Source: Mangifera indica
Lineage: Eukaryota; Streptophyta; Magnoliopsida; Sapindales; Anacardiaceae
Assembly (NCBI RefSeq): GCF_011075055.1
Contig: NW_025401106.1
Span: 310,001 to 374,000, forward strand
Length of the DNA stretch: 64,000 nt
Direction: 5' to 3'
This document shows, piece by piece, positions 27,301-35,961 of this stretch. The notes beneath the pieces are model-generated. The model ran no database searches. It was given only the letters and a program-made list of their open reading frames with translations, and was not told the DNA's origin. Both the position numbers and the translations under genes were made by a program. Each line of letters starts with the position of its first letter. Positions within the stretch are counted from its first letter, which is position 1.

Positions 27301-30300
27301 CTGTTCCTTCTTTATTTTTAGAATTTGTCTTGATACTGTGTATTTTCTTACAGAATATGTTGTTCTTTCTCCATGATAGGATAGCACGCCATGTTTTGAG
27401 TAGATCTATGAAGCATAAAGGTGAAAAGGACAATTATGGAGCATCTGGAGAAACTAGAAGAGATAGGCATGCTGCATTGGTGATACTGGTTAGCTCTCTT
27501 GCAAAAATTCTGTATTTCTTGATTGGTAGTCAAATCAACTTGTTGTAGAGGTTCTGGTAATTTGTTTTATTTTTTTAATCTTATATGGTCAGACTAATCT
27601 AGTACTGATTTCGGTCTCTGCATTTATACACTATGGTTTTACATCTATCAGAGTGTGCAAAAAGTGTATGAAGAACTCATGAATTCATGTATTTGTTCTC
27701 TCTTTCTTTTTTGGCTAATGAAAATTTATCATTTTGAGAAAGAAATATGCCTCTTAAATTCTGTCTCTGTTGAAAACTTCAACCAATTATGAGTATCTTG
27801 AGAGTCCCATAATAGCTACTGTAGTGGCCGCTCTAGTTCTTTCCTAATTTCTGCTCTGAAGTTTGGCTTGATTTCTTGTGTTGTTATGATGGAACAATTA
27901 CTGACAGTGAAAAATGTAATAAATAAATAGAAGTAACTTGACGGTATATACTTTAGATCCAAAGAATATGTAAATTTAAATTTATGACATTATCAAATGT
28001 GTATTCCGGATAGTAGCAACTGGCAAACAATTTTCTGAAAGAGTGCTGATGGACCATGATTGTGTTTGCAGTTACAATCACTTCAAGCTCTTGGGCTTCT
28101 AGAGATCACAAAGCAAGAGATGCTGGAGACACAGGTTAGTGTGCAAGTTTTATGATATTTTAACTGCTGGCCAATAGAGTTGTCAAGACTGCAATGTGAT
28201 AGTAAAGGCAATTTGTTTATATTATATCTAAGTACTAATGCATCATATCTGCTGAGGATGTGCACATGTAAAAGTTATTTGATGAAGTTTTTACTACATC
28301 AGGGATGTGTTGATACTTAGTGTTCTTTAAGTCTTGGATAAGGATAACAATCTTTACATGAAGATAATGTAATCCGTATCCAGTGGCCTTATAATCTTCA
28401 TTTATGGATGCCTTTCTGTGTTGTAAAATATCCTTGTATTTTTATAGAAATTCCAGATATGCATTTCTTTGTAGGAGAGACAAGACATTTGAAAGCTACC
28501 ATTTATAGTGGTATTGCTACTGGTGTTCCTCAACTTTTATCATTTAGGAACTTAACATCAACGAACCATTGTTTGGGGTTTAGTGATTAGCAAGCATATG
28601 TTAAGCGTATAAGCATATGAGGAGCAGAATTTGAATGATAAATAATACCAACAACTAATTGTATTCATGTTGGAACCAGGTTAGAGTCACTTATCTAGAT
28701 TTAAATAATTTTTAAAAGCCTGAAAAAAGATAAGTCCGGAGCTGGTTGTTTGGAAGGAGTGCATTTAGATCTTGTGCTTGTTGACTGTGTCTATCATTAA
28801 ATTGGAAAAAAAATTTGGCACTCTCATCATATATTTGGCCATATGATAATGCCAGTGATTTCCTATTTTTCAAATGAAATCCAATGAGGAGTTTGCTTGG
28901 TTTTTGGGGCTTAAAATTTTTGTATCTGGAGGGGTTTTTAGAGTCCTATCTTCTAAAAGTCTTTTCGAACATGACTTTTGCTTGGGGGGATATCTCATAG
29001 TAAACCTTATCTATATAATGTATTCTCACCAGATGGCTCTTGATTTTCAAATAGAAGTTATCCCCCCTAAAAATCCAAACTCTTTTTTTCCTGTTATTTG
29101 CCATCATTTTCTTATAGTAAACAAACTGAAAATAAATCCACATCTCCAAGAGTTGTACCACTTTGCATTCAAGAACTTTGGAGCTTTACCCCTACGAACC
29201 ACATGGTCTCCCAACATCCATTGCCTTCATTGAGAAGTGTTTTTTCCTTTTCTGGTAATACCTGGTTTGAATTCCGTTTGACATGTTTACTGATGCAGCC
29301 TACTGAGATGCGTAATCATCTGAGTTTTACCTAAGAAGTTGAAATTGTGTACTTTCTTTGTCATTAGGATTTGGAAGAAATGACCATCTATTTGACCAAG
29401 CTTATAATTGGACTTGGTTATCATTTAATTTATCTTATTCATTTTGTGATGGTTGCAAAATAGTGATTATGCTTGCTCTGTGACAGCTGGAGAAAAATTT
29501 GCCTGTTCATAAGGCTGAAAGTGCACTTTTTGAATGCATTGCCACTTACAAAGAGGTTAGTGTTTAAAGACCTCTCAAAATGTGTGTATTTTCTTGACAA
29601 GTCACTTCCATCTAGATCTCTTTTATATTTATCATATAATCTGAATGAGTTTTTACATTTCAGTGTGTTTGGTGCATATTAATGGTGTTATTGTGAACCT
29701 GTTTGCAAAAGATATTTACTGATTTAAGAATAGAGAAATCCAACAGGGTAGTTAAATTTTTGTTAGAGTATAGATACTATTGTTGAACCTCTTTAAATAA
29801 ATGATAATAAGTTTTGTGTGTGACTCTGATTATATTTGTTGTCGATATGTTGTGTCCTCATGTGAACATACTGGAATTTAACCTATAAAAATAAGCTTAT
29901 AGGTTACTTAGTAACTTAATGACAACTTTAGGAGAGAATTTTTTTATGATATCATTCATTGAAAAAAAAATGACGAGATACAACATATATATACATAGCT
30001 GATTACAAACTAGGGAAGTAAAAAACTAGTCCACTACTCTAATATAGGAACAAGCAGATCTCTATAAATCAGGAATATATAAGCAACCAAATCTCCTATA
30101 AATCAGGAATATACAAACTACCAAATCTTCTAAAGATACTCTAATCACACAGCTATGCACAGTTCAACACTCCTCAAGCTGGTAAATAGATGTTTTCCAT
30201 TCTAGCTTGCTAGCTATCATTAGAAATGTTGCAGTAGATAGTCCCTTTATTAGCACATTAGCTAATTGTCCTCCAGCAAACACAAACCAAGTGCAAATTA

Positions 30301-33300
30301 ATCCATTATCTAACTTTTCTTTTATGAAGTGTCTATCAACCTCAACATGGTTGGTGCAATCATGTTGTATAGGATTATGTGCTATATTGGAAGCAAACTT
30401 GTTATCGCACAGTCTCATAGGTGTTTCCCACTTGATTCTCAAATCTTCGAAGATTATTTTCAGCTACAATAATTTAGAAATTCCAAGCACCATAGATCTA
30501 AACTCAGCTTCCGCACTTAATCTAACCACAACGTTTTGTTTTTTACTTCTCTAAGTTACCATATTCCCACCCAAGTATGTGCAATAAGTTGATGTGGATC
30601 TCCTATCTACCACAGGTCTAGCTAATTTGCATCCATATAAGCTTCAAGGGTTAACTTTTCTTCTTTTTTAAACAAAATACCCTTTCTTGAAGTTATCTTC
30701 AAATACTGTAGGATCCGATATACAACCTAGAGATGAATTTCCCTAGGATTATGCATAAATTGACTCACCACTCCAATGGCATCAACTATGTTAGGTCTAG
30801 GGTGGGAAAAGTAAATCAGCTTTTCGACAAGCCTTTAATAAGCACCCCTGTCTATTGTCGTACCTTCTAATGCTTTTCCAAGTCTATGATTTTGATTGGC
30901 TTGCACCCCAGTTTGCATGTCTCCCTTAACAAGTCCAACACATTCGAGAATGAGCAACTTCAATACCGAGAAAATACTTCAATCTTCCAAAATCTTTAAT
31001 TTCAAATTCTTTCTCAAGACACTTTTTCAAGATCTATTTTTCTTTTAAATCATTTCTAGTCGCAATCATGTTGTCCATATACACAAACAATATTGTCATT
31101 TCCTTGAACTACCTTATTTAATAAATGAGGTATGATCACTTTGGCTTTGTTTATGTACCATAGCAAGCAAAACTTTGGTAAACCTTCCAAACCAGGCCCT
31201 GTGGTGATGTTTCAAATCATATAGTGCTTTCTTCAATTTACATACTGTCTTATTTCCCAACTGTAAGCCAAAACTAGGAGGAATCCTCATATGGATCTCT
31301 TCTTCAAGATCACCATATAAGAAGACATTTTTAACATCAAATTGTTGTAGACTCCAATCAAGATTGGCTACCAATGACAACAATACTTGAATTGTATTCA
31401 TTTTTGCAATCGAAGCAAATGTCTCAAGGTAGTCAATCCTATTGGTCTATGTATAACCCTTTACCACTAATCTCACCTTGTACCTTTCAAGTAACCCATC
31501 AACCCTATATTTGACCATGAAGACCCATCTACAACCTATTAGAGTCTTCCCTTTCGACAATTCTACCAAATCCCATGTTGCATTCTTCTCAAGGGCATCC
31601 ATTTCAACTCTCATAGCTTCCTTCCATTTCTCATGATCAAGTGTCTTAGATAATGATTTGGGTATAGACACGCCATTTAGATGTGTGAGCAAGGCTTATA
31701 GGAATAGACAATTTATTGTGGGACATGAATTGGTATAAGGAGTGTTTGGTGGTACATGTCCTAGTTCCTTTTTGAAGAGCTATAGGTATATCAAGGTCAT
31801 TTTCATGGGATATGATAGTTTGTGGTGATTTAGGTTTACAAGTTGCAAGAGGAGAAGTGGGAGGGGTAATTGCCTCATTATCTGAACCTGGTTCAAATTC
31901 TTGAATGTGAATAGATTGAATGATAAGAGCTTTCTTCCTTGAGTAAACCTATAGTGGATGAGTAGAACTTTGAGCCTGTGTGCTTTTTTTTGTCATTACT
32001 CTTACATTAGAAGGTGTATGCGGTTTAGACTTATCATAAGGTGTTTGACAATGCATGTCCTAGTTCCTTTTTGAGGAGCTATAGGTATATCAAGGTCATT
32101 TTCATGGGGTGTGAGTTTGTGGTGATTTAGGTATAAAAGTTGCAAGAGGAAAGTGGGAAGAGTAATTACCTCATTACTTGAACTTGGTTCAGATTCTTGA
32201 ATGTGAATAGATTGAATGATGGGAGCTTTCTTCCTTGGGTAAACCTGTAGTGGATGAGTAGAACTTTGAGCCTCTGTGTGTGTGTTTTTTTTTTTGTCAT
32301 TACTTTTATATCAGAAGGTGTATGTGGTTCAAACTCATTTGGAATAGGAGTAGAAGATATTGGAGTAGATAATTTAGACTCATTTACAAGTTCAAAAGTA
32401 AGAGGAACAAATATAGACTCAAACGACGTGGAAAGATCAGGTAAAAAGAAATCCTTATCCTTATCTTTCACAAGTAATTTCTCCCCTTGAAGATAAGGAT
32501 CATTGAAATAGTTTTCTTTCTCAAAAAATGTGACATCTGTAGAAATATAAAATTTTCTAGTGAGAGGATCATAACATTGTATCCTTTTTGGGTAGAAGAT
32601 TACCCCATAAAAACACATTGAAGGGCTCTTGGATCTAATTTACTCCTATTTTGACAATTGATGTGGACAAAGGCAACACAACCAAAAGTTTTGGGAGCAA
32701 GATTATTTGAAGTGTTGAAATTTGGAAAAAATGTAGACAAGACACCTATGGGACTTTTAAAGGCAAGCACACATGATGGCAACTTTTTATTATGTGTAGC
32801 AGTTAAAACAACCTCTCTCTAATAACTTTTAGGAACATTTTTTTTTGTTTAAAGAAAGACTCTTGTGACTACTAACAAATGACCATTTTTCCTTTCTGTA
32901 ATCCCATTTTGTTGGGGGTGTTAACACAAGATGATTAATAGATTATGCCCTTAGTTTAAAAAAAAGAGCTCAAAAATTGATTAAAGTAATTTCTTGCATT
33001 ATTTGATCAAAACCTTTTTATTCTAATTCCAAATTGATTTTTGACCATGTAAAAGGATAAGAAAATTGAACTCAAATCTGATTTACCTTTGAGGAGATAA
33101 ATCCATTTTACAAGAGTATAGTCATCAATAAAGGAAATAAACCAACAATTCCATAAATATTTGAAACAATTGAAGGAACCCATATGTCACGATGAATTAA
33201 AGAAAAAAGATTTTGTGTCTTGTATTGCTTATTTAAAAAGAAATATGTCTGTGTTTTGCTAATTCACAAATAGTATAATGAAAACAGTCAACACTTGTTT

Positions 33301-35961
33301 CTTTGAACAATAAAGGGAACATGATCTCAAGAACACTAAACAAAGGATGACCAAGATAGTAATGATAAAGCCGAATCTTGTCTTTATTTGACAAGGAAGA
33401 CTTAGAAAATAATGATAAAGATAAACCTTTCTTGTTTTGCCCATTCGATTCCTCGAGATAATAAAGTCCATCTTTCTCCCTAGCATGTCCAATCCTTTTC
33501 CGCATGTATAGGTCATGAAATAAACAATGTGAGGGATAAAATACCACAGAGCAATTGAAATCTTTTGTAGCTCATTTATTGAGACAAGGTTTGTGAACAA
33601 CTTAGGCACATTTAAAATACATTTTAGGGTGAAATACTTATTAACATGAACATCACCTTGACCAACTATAGTTGTGGAAGTTTCATTGGCAATAATGGTT
33701 TTTCGATTATTAGGACTTTGGAGTGCAGGAAATAAATTTCTTAGTGTTATAAGTCGTGTGGTCAGTAGCCTCTGAATCAATGATTCAAGAACAAGGTTAG
33801 ATTTTATCTAAAACATTTATTGCATAAGATTGAGTCTTACCTAAGAATGCCAAAAAACAAGTTACTTGTAGTTCTGGATTTCTCCAATGTTCCCAAGAAG
33901 TTTCTCAACTTCCCTACTTCCTCCTTGTTCAATTCAACTTTGTTCTTGATAATTGTCTTCACCATCAGATTGTGTTTGAGACACATGAGCCTGTCCCTTT
34001 GATGTTCCACCCTCATGGACCAATTTCTATTCTTTTGTTGTTGTTGTGGCCTTCCATGAAGCTTTCAACACTTTTCTTTGGTATGCCGAGGCTTTTTGCA
34101 GTGTGTTCACCATAAAGAGTCCTTATTAGTGGCTTTGAATAGGTCTAATTAACTATTTTCTCCTCTAAGTTGTTAATCAAATGTCATCATCTTCAAGTTT
34201 GTGTTTTTTGTTACTAAAGCCGAGCTCTTAGTTTTTGGAGTTTCAATCATTACTCCATGCCGACCTTCTTCTGCCTTTATTAGAGCAATCGTCTCATTTA
34301 ATGAAGGAAGTTCTCCTTTTTCCAATATTTGCACTCGAACAAGATCAAGTTTCATATTCAGCCCAACCAGAAAGTCGTAGATTCTATCATTCTCAACAAA
34401 TCTTTTCAGGACAGATGCATCATCATTGCACTTAATTTGTATATTTTGATAGAAATCTATCTCCTGCCACAACCACTTCAAATAATTTGCATACTCCATG
34501 ATAGTACAAGTACCTTGTTTTGCTCCTAACATCTTTGTTTTGATCTTATAAAATTTTGTGGCATCATTTGCCTTTAAATAAGTCTCACGAATGTAATCTC
34601 AGACTTCCTTGGCTATGTCAAGGAACATATAGGTGTCGCTAATCTCTAGAGCCATGTCGTTTCACAACTAGGACATCACCATTGAATCCTCTTTATCGTG
34701 TGCCTTGAATTTAGGGTCCTTTGGATCTGGTCTAGTCCCATTCAAATGACTCAATCCTTTCCTTTCACTAGTTAGACCATTTCAGATATTTCTTACCATT
34801 CAAGCAATGGATATTTGGCAAATCACCTGTAGAGTGATTGGGTATCTGTTATGTTGTATTTATTTCAGAGACACTCATGACTTTAGTAGTTTTCGACATA
34901 TCCTCTACGAAGAGAATATAATATAAGGAATAAAAAAAAATTAATCGATTTCTATGACAATATAGGGCCAGCTTTAGGCTTTGATACCATGACAACTTTA
35001 GGAGAAAATTTTTTTATTATACTATTCCTTTAAAAAAATGACAAAAGTATACAACATATATGTATACAACTGATTACAAATTAGGAAGAGACTAGTCAAC
35101 TACTCTAATATGTGAATAAGCAAATTCCTATAAATCAGGAATATATAGGCTACCAAATCTCCTATAAATCAGGAATTTAGAGGCTAAAAATCTCTTAAAT
35201 ATACTCTAATTATGTACACAGTTCAACAGTATTAACTGATTTAAGAAAAGAGAAATCCAAAAAGATACGTAAAATTTTGTGAAGAGTTTAGATATTATTG
35301 TTTAATCCTTACCTATTATAAACAACGTGGTATCAAAATTAAGAGGACCAAGTGTGTTGTAAAAATCCCCTTGGTCAACAAGATTTAAATAAATTATAAT
35401 AAGTTTTGTGTGTGACTATGATTATATTTCTGGTTGTCGTAATGTTTTGTCCGCATGCGAGCATGTTGGAATTTTACCTATCAGAATAAGCTTTTAGGTT
35501 ACATAGTAAGTTAACTAATATCAATTAGAATAGAGCTACACTGTGGTTGCTAATGTAAAAGAGACCTGTAACTTTTCCATAGTAATCTCAAAATTTGTTT
35601 GTTTGTATCTTCTGATTGCTGGCAAACTAGGTCAATTGTGAATGGTTTTTATTTTTATCAAATTGAGCGATCTTTCTTGTTTTGGTTTAGAGGTGTTTCC
35701 CAGATTTACAGGTTATTTTAAGCAGAAATCTAGAAAATGAATATTAACCTAGATTTGTGGTATTTACAGTTTGCAACAGAGAAGTCAATTAGTGCTTCTC
35801 CAGAAGTGAAGGCAGAGTATCTTTCATGTCTGAAACATCTTTCAAGTTTAATAGGCGATGCCAATACTGGGGGAAGACACAAATTAAGGGAACCTACTTT
35901 GCAAGAACTGAAAGATGAAATCAAGCGTTTAGAAGTTGAAGTATCTTCCAAGAGAAGATAA
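3393..35961 (+). CDS. Tetratricopeptide-repeat protein, kinesin-light-chain-like, 18 coding exons, 558 residues
   Basis: Coding exons: 3393-3507, 4434-4532, 4996-5186, 5264-5368, 6891-6991, 7953-8031, 8706-8717, 8803-8868, 8988-9056, 13502-13558, 13784-13861, 15622-15719, 15799-15844, 16704-16831, 27380-27488, 28072-28134, 29487-29555, 35770-35961. They join in frame to 1,677 nt. Residues 1-25 are Arg-rich and Ser/Ala-rich without acidic residues, like a mitochondrial presequence. A hydrophobic stretch follows near residues 62-80. From about 136 to 280 run TPR units of the kinesin-light-chain/nephrocystin sort (A-E-K-F-F-L-S-A-L, then A-E-P-L-Y-L-E-A-I), with further TPRs at about 295-375. 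TPR arrays bind partner proteins; no enzymatic motif is seen. The C-terminus ends in a charged helix. All introns are GT-AG except intron 3 (GC-AG). The length and exon flow resemble a single-copy plant TPR family of about 560 residues; the partner and process are unknown. Introns 9, 14 and 17 are filled with retrotransposons. Confidence 0.9.
3508..4433 (+). other. Intron 1 of the TPR gene
   Basis: T-rich plant intron of 926 nt beginning GTATGAG and ending CAG. Nothing recognisable inside. Confidence 0.8.
4533..4995 (+). other. Intron 2 of the TPR gene
   Basis: A 463-nt intron, GTATAC to TGCAG. No transposon or gene seen. Confidence 0.8.
5187..5263 (+). other. Intron 3 of the TPR gene, GC-AG type
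   Basis: A 77-nt intron with donor CAG/GCAAGC and acceptor AATAG. Removing it joins a frame ending F-F-M-Q to one starting G-K-M-E-E-A-E-K, which makes a continuous TPR helix. No GT near the junction preserves the frame equally well. Confidence 0.75.
5369..6890 (+). other. Intron 4 of the TPR gene
   Basis: A 1,522-nt intron from GTTGGT to TTTTAG. AT-rich; I see no transposon ends or other genes in it. Confidence 0.75.
6992..7952 (+). other. Intron 5 of the TPR gene
   Basis: A 961-nt intron, GTATGT to CTACAG. No recognisable element. Confidence 0.75.
8032..8705 (+). other. Intron 6 of the TPR gene
   Basis: A 674-nt intron before the 12-nt exon 7. It ends TTCAACAG. No element recognised. Confidence 0.75.
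9080..13470 (-). mobile_element. Degenerate Copia (Ty1) LTR retrotransposon filling intron 9
   Basis: LTR-like direct repeats at about 9080-9320 and 13228-13470 share many words (for example TAGTTACATCTCTATTTAT against TAGTGACATCTCTATTTAT). A tRNA-Met-type primer site, read on the minus strand as TGATATCAAAG, lies beside the right LTR. Between them, minus-strand pieces follow Copia order: GAG-pre-integrase near 12780-12930, integrase core near 12430-12560, integrase C-terminal G-C-V-F-F-I-H region near 12060-12190, RT start near 11290-11450, and the RT active-site region near 10205-10240. RNase H-type sequence follows toward 9340. Stops and frameshifts are everywhere. A smaller LTR element is nested in the RT. 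Confidence 0.75.
10257..11140 (+). mobile_element. Small non-autonomous LTR element nested in the intron-9 Copia (3' LTR missing)
   Basis: LTR at 10257-10590 begins TGTTAGG and ends TTCCTAATA, followed by a tRNA-Met-like primer site (TGGTATTAAAG at 10594-10604). The purine-rich interior from about 10605 to 11130 closely resembles the minus strand of 25560-26195 (shared words such as GGTAGATCATTGT against GGTGGATCATTGT, and GAAAATGGTCACA in the minus-strand copy against GAAAAATGGTCACA here). No second LTR is found before Copia RT sequence resumes near 11145. No coding domain is recognisable. Confidence 0.65.
13862..15621 (+). other. Intron 11 of the TPR gene
   Basis: A 1,760-nt intron, GTTTGT to CAACAG. 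No element ends recognised. Open frames within it are short and lack family features. Confidence 0.7.
15845..16703 (+). other. Intron 13 of the TPR gene
   Basis: An 859-nt AT-rich intron, GTATAC to CTGCAG, with no recognisable element. Confidence 0.7.
16832..17322 (+). other. First part of intron 14, no element recognised
   Basis: Plain AT-rich intron sequence following donor GTTTGT, up to the TRIM-like element. Confidence 0.6.
17323..17747 (-). mobile_element. TRIM-like miniature LTR retrotransposon in intron 14
   Basis: Two 140-bp direct repeats, 17323-17462 and 17608-17747, both run from TGATA(C/T)GAACCTTAGGAG to CCTAACA. On the minus strand they read TG...CA, as LTRs do. The 145-bp interior has a minus-strand primer site TTTGGTATCACAG beside the right repeat (17598-17607 region) matching tRNA-Met-type primer sites. 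Total length is 425 bp with no coding capacity, which fits the terminal-repeat retrotransposon in miniature class. Flanking 5-bp sequences (AGTTT, GGTTC) are only partly alike, so the target duplication is decayed. Confidence 0.75.
17748..18849 (+). other. Intron 14 segment between TRIM and Copia A
   Basis: AT-rich sequence. Part of 18560-18850 may be the upstream portion of the Copia A LTR, but its left end cannot be placed because no partner LTR is present. Confidence 0.4.
18850..20810 (+). mobile_element. Copia fragment A: LTR tail, primer site, gag, protease, pre-integrase
   Basis: The LTR tail ends TTTACA at 18969; the primer site TGGTATTAGAGTGGG follows at 18970. A gag start near 19309 gives I-T-I-K-F-N-G-S-N-Y, then E-M-W-D-A-L near 19560, as in Copia gag. 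A CCHC zinc knuckle (C-E-H-C...H...C) lies near 20015-20060. A protease motif D-L-G-A-T-S-H (in place of D-S-G-A-T-x-H) lies near 20248, and a GAG-pre-integrase H-C-R-L-G-H-H motif near 20622. Several stops are present. The element breaks off at about 20810, where Gypsy sequence in the opposite orientation begins. Confidence 0.75.
20811..22735 (-). mobile_element. Gypsy (Ty3) fragment: LTR, primer site, gag and protease, minus strand
   Basis: Read on the minus strand: LTR sequence from about 22735 to 22447, a primer site TGGTATCAGAGCGC at 22446-22433, and a degraded gag. The gag includes M-L-D-I-K-N-M-S-K-E-D-Q and F-I-S-G-L-Q-P-W near 21700-21760, a C-x2-C-type zinc site (C-F-L-C-D-G-S-H-R-V near 21500), then protease-like A-I-V-D-T-R-A near 21300. 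Gypsy elements in plants carry this gag-protease order. The portion 20811-21745 is an inverted copy of 23400-24395. Confidence 0.7.
22736..23399 (+). mobile_element. Copia fragment B: LTR tail, primer site and gag start
   Basis: The LTR tail around 22740-22844 closely matches that of Copia A (GTAGAGAGGAGAGTAAGACTA against GTATAGAGGAGAGGAAAAGCTA). It is followed by the primer site TGGTATCAGAGCTAT at 22845. Near 23308-23385 the gag start again resembles fragment A (AATGGGTCCAATTAC). Homology stops where Gypsy sequence takes over. Confidence 0.7.
23400..24395 (+). mobile_element. Gypsy gag-protease fragment, plus strand (inverted copy of 20811-21745)
   Basis: The frame at 23690-24058 reads a zinc-site remnant (C-D-G-P-H-W-V-Q-E-C), then an aspartic-protease-like A-M-V-D-T-K-A-T-N-N-F, with D-S-G-A-T-x-x-F as the usual family motif. 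Shared words with the reverse complement of 20811-21745 run along the whole piece, including both ends. It joins Copia B gag on the left and unrelated Copia RT on the right. Confidence 0.7.
24470..25200 (-). mobile_element. Copia RT/RNase H fragment, minus strand
   Basis: A minus-strand frame at 25166-24957 contains a degenerate active site (M-F-V-D-Y-I-I-Y) and K-Y-F-L-G-I-E...Q-G-I-F-I-S-Q, as in Copia reverse transcriptase. Sequence further left (to about 24600) matches the RNase H end. No LTRs of its own are recognised; it abuts the small LTR element at 25210. Confidence 0.7.
25210..26457 (-). mobile_element. Small non-autonomous LTR element, second copy, minus strand
   Basis: Left LTR 25210-25526 (TGTTAGGAATCC to CTAACA). 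A second LTR starts at 26216 and loses similarity at about 26457, so it is truncated. The primer site on the minus strand reads TAGTATCAGAGCCAT just inside the right LTR (26212-26198). A minus-strand polypurine tract (CAGGGAAGGAAAA) precedes the left LTR. The ~690-bp interior is pyrimidine-rich on the plus strand and homologous to 10605-11130. Short frames in it are low-complexity Phe/Ser strings and not genes. Confidence 0.72.
26458..27379 (+). other. Last part of intron 14
   Basis: AT-rich intron sequence with a run of about 20 T near 26850, ending CATGATAG before exon 15. No element recognised. Confidence 0.6.
27489..28071 (+). other. Intron 15 of the TPR gene
   Basis: A 583-nt intron, GTTAGC to TTGCAG. 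Nothing recognised. Confidence 0.7.
28135..29486 (+). other. Intron 16 of the TPR gene
   Basis: A 1,352-nt intron, GTTAGT to TGACAG. It contains a 119-codon open frame (28874-29233) without recognisable features; I regard it as chance. Confidence 0.7.
29711..29919 (+). repeat. Left copy of a direct repeat flanking the intron-17 Copia
   Basis: About 210 bp from TTACTGATTTAAG to AGGTTACTTAGTAACTTAA. It matches 35229-35520 along its length, for example ATAATAAGTTTTGTGTGTGA in both, but lacks about 80 bp present in the right copy. Confidence 0.7.
29920..35228 (-). mobile_element. Nearly full-length Copia retrotransposon in intron 17
   Basis: LTRs at 29920-30169 (250 bp) and 34990-35228 (239 bp) read TGTTGAACTG...GTTGTCA on the minus strand. 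The primer site TGGTATCAAAGCC (34989-34977) touches the right LTR. Minus-strand domains follow in Copia order: gag (34532-34173), degraded protease, GAG-pre-integrase with Y-H-Y-Y-L-G-H-P (near 33400), integrase C-terminal part (32782-32400, F-G-C-V-A-F-V-H), RT start (31692-31447, W-K-E-A-M...A-T-W-D-L-V), RT (31401-31114, F-D-V-K-N-V-F-L-Y-G-D-L), and RNase H (30442-30164, I-A-H-N-P...H-V-E-V-D-R-H-F-I). Frames are broken repeatedly, so it cannot move by itself. Confidence 0.88.
31750..32330 (-). repeat. Tandem duplication inside the Copia integrase-RT linker
   Basis: Two adjacent units of about 290 bp, roughly 31750-32040 and 32041-32330, share long identical words such as GTCCTAGTTCCTTTTTGA and GAATGTGAATAGATTGAATG. 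Confidence 0.75.
35229..35520 (+). repeat. Right copy of the direct repeat flanking the intron-17 Copia
   Basis: About 290 bp, matching 29711-29919 but containing an extra segment of about 80 bp near 35308-35390 that includes GTGGTATCAAAATTAAG. Confidence 0.7.

Noticed and set aside
28874..29233. 119-codon open frame in intron 16
   Set aside because: It has no recognisable domain and lies wholly in intron sequence between well-supported exons.
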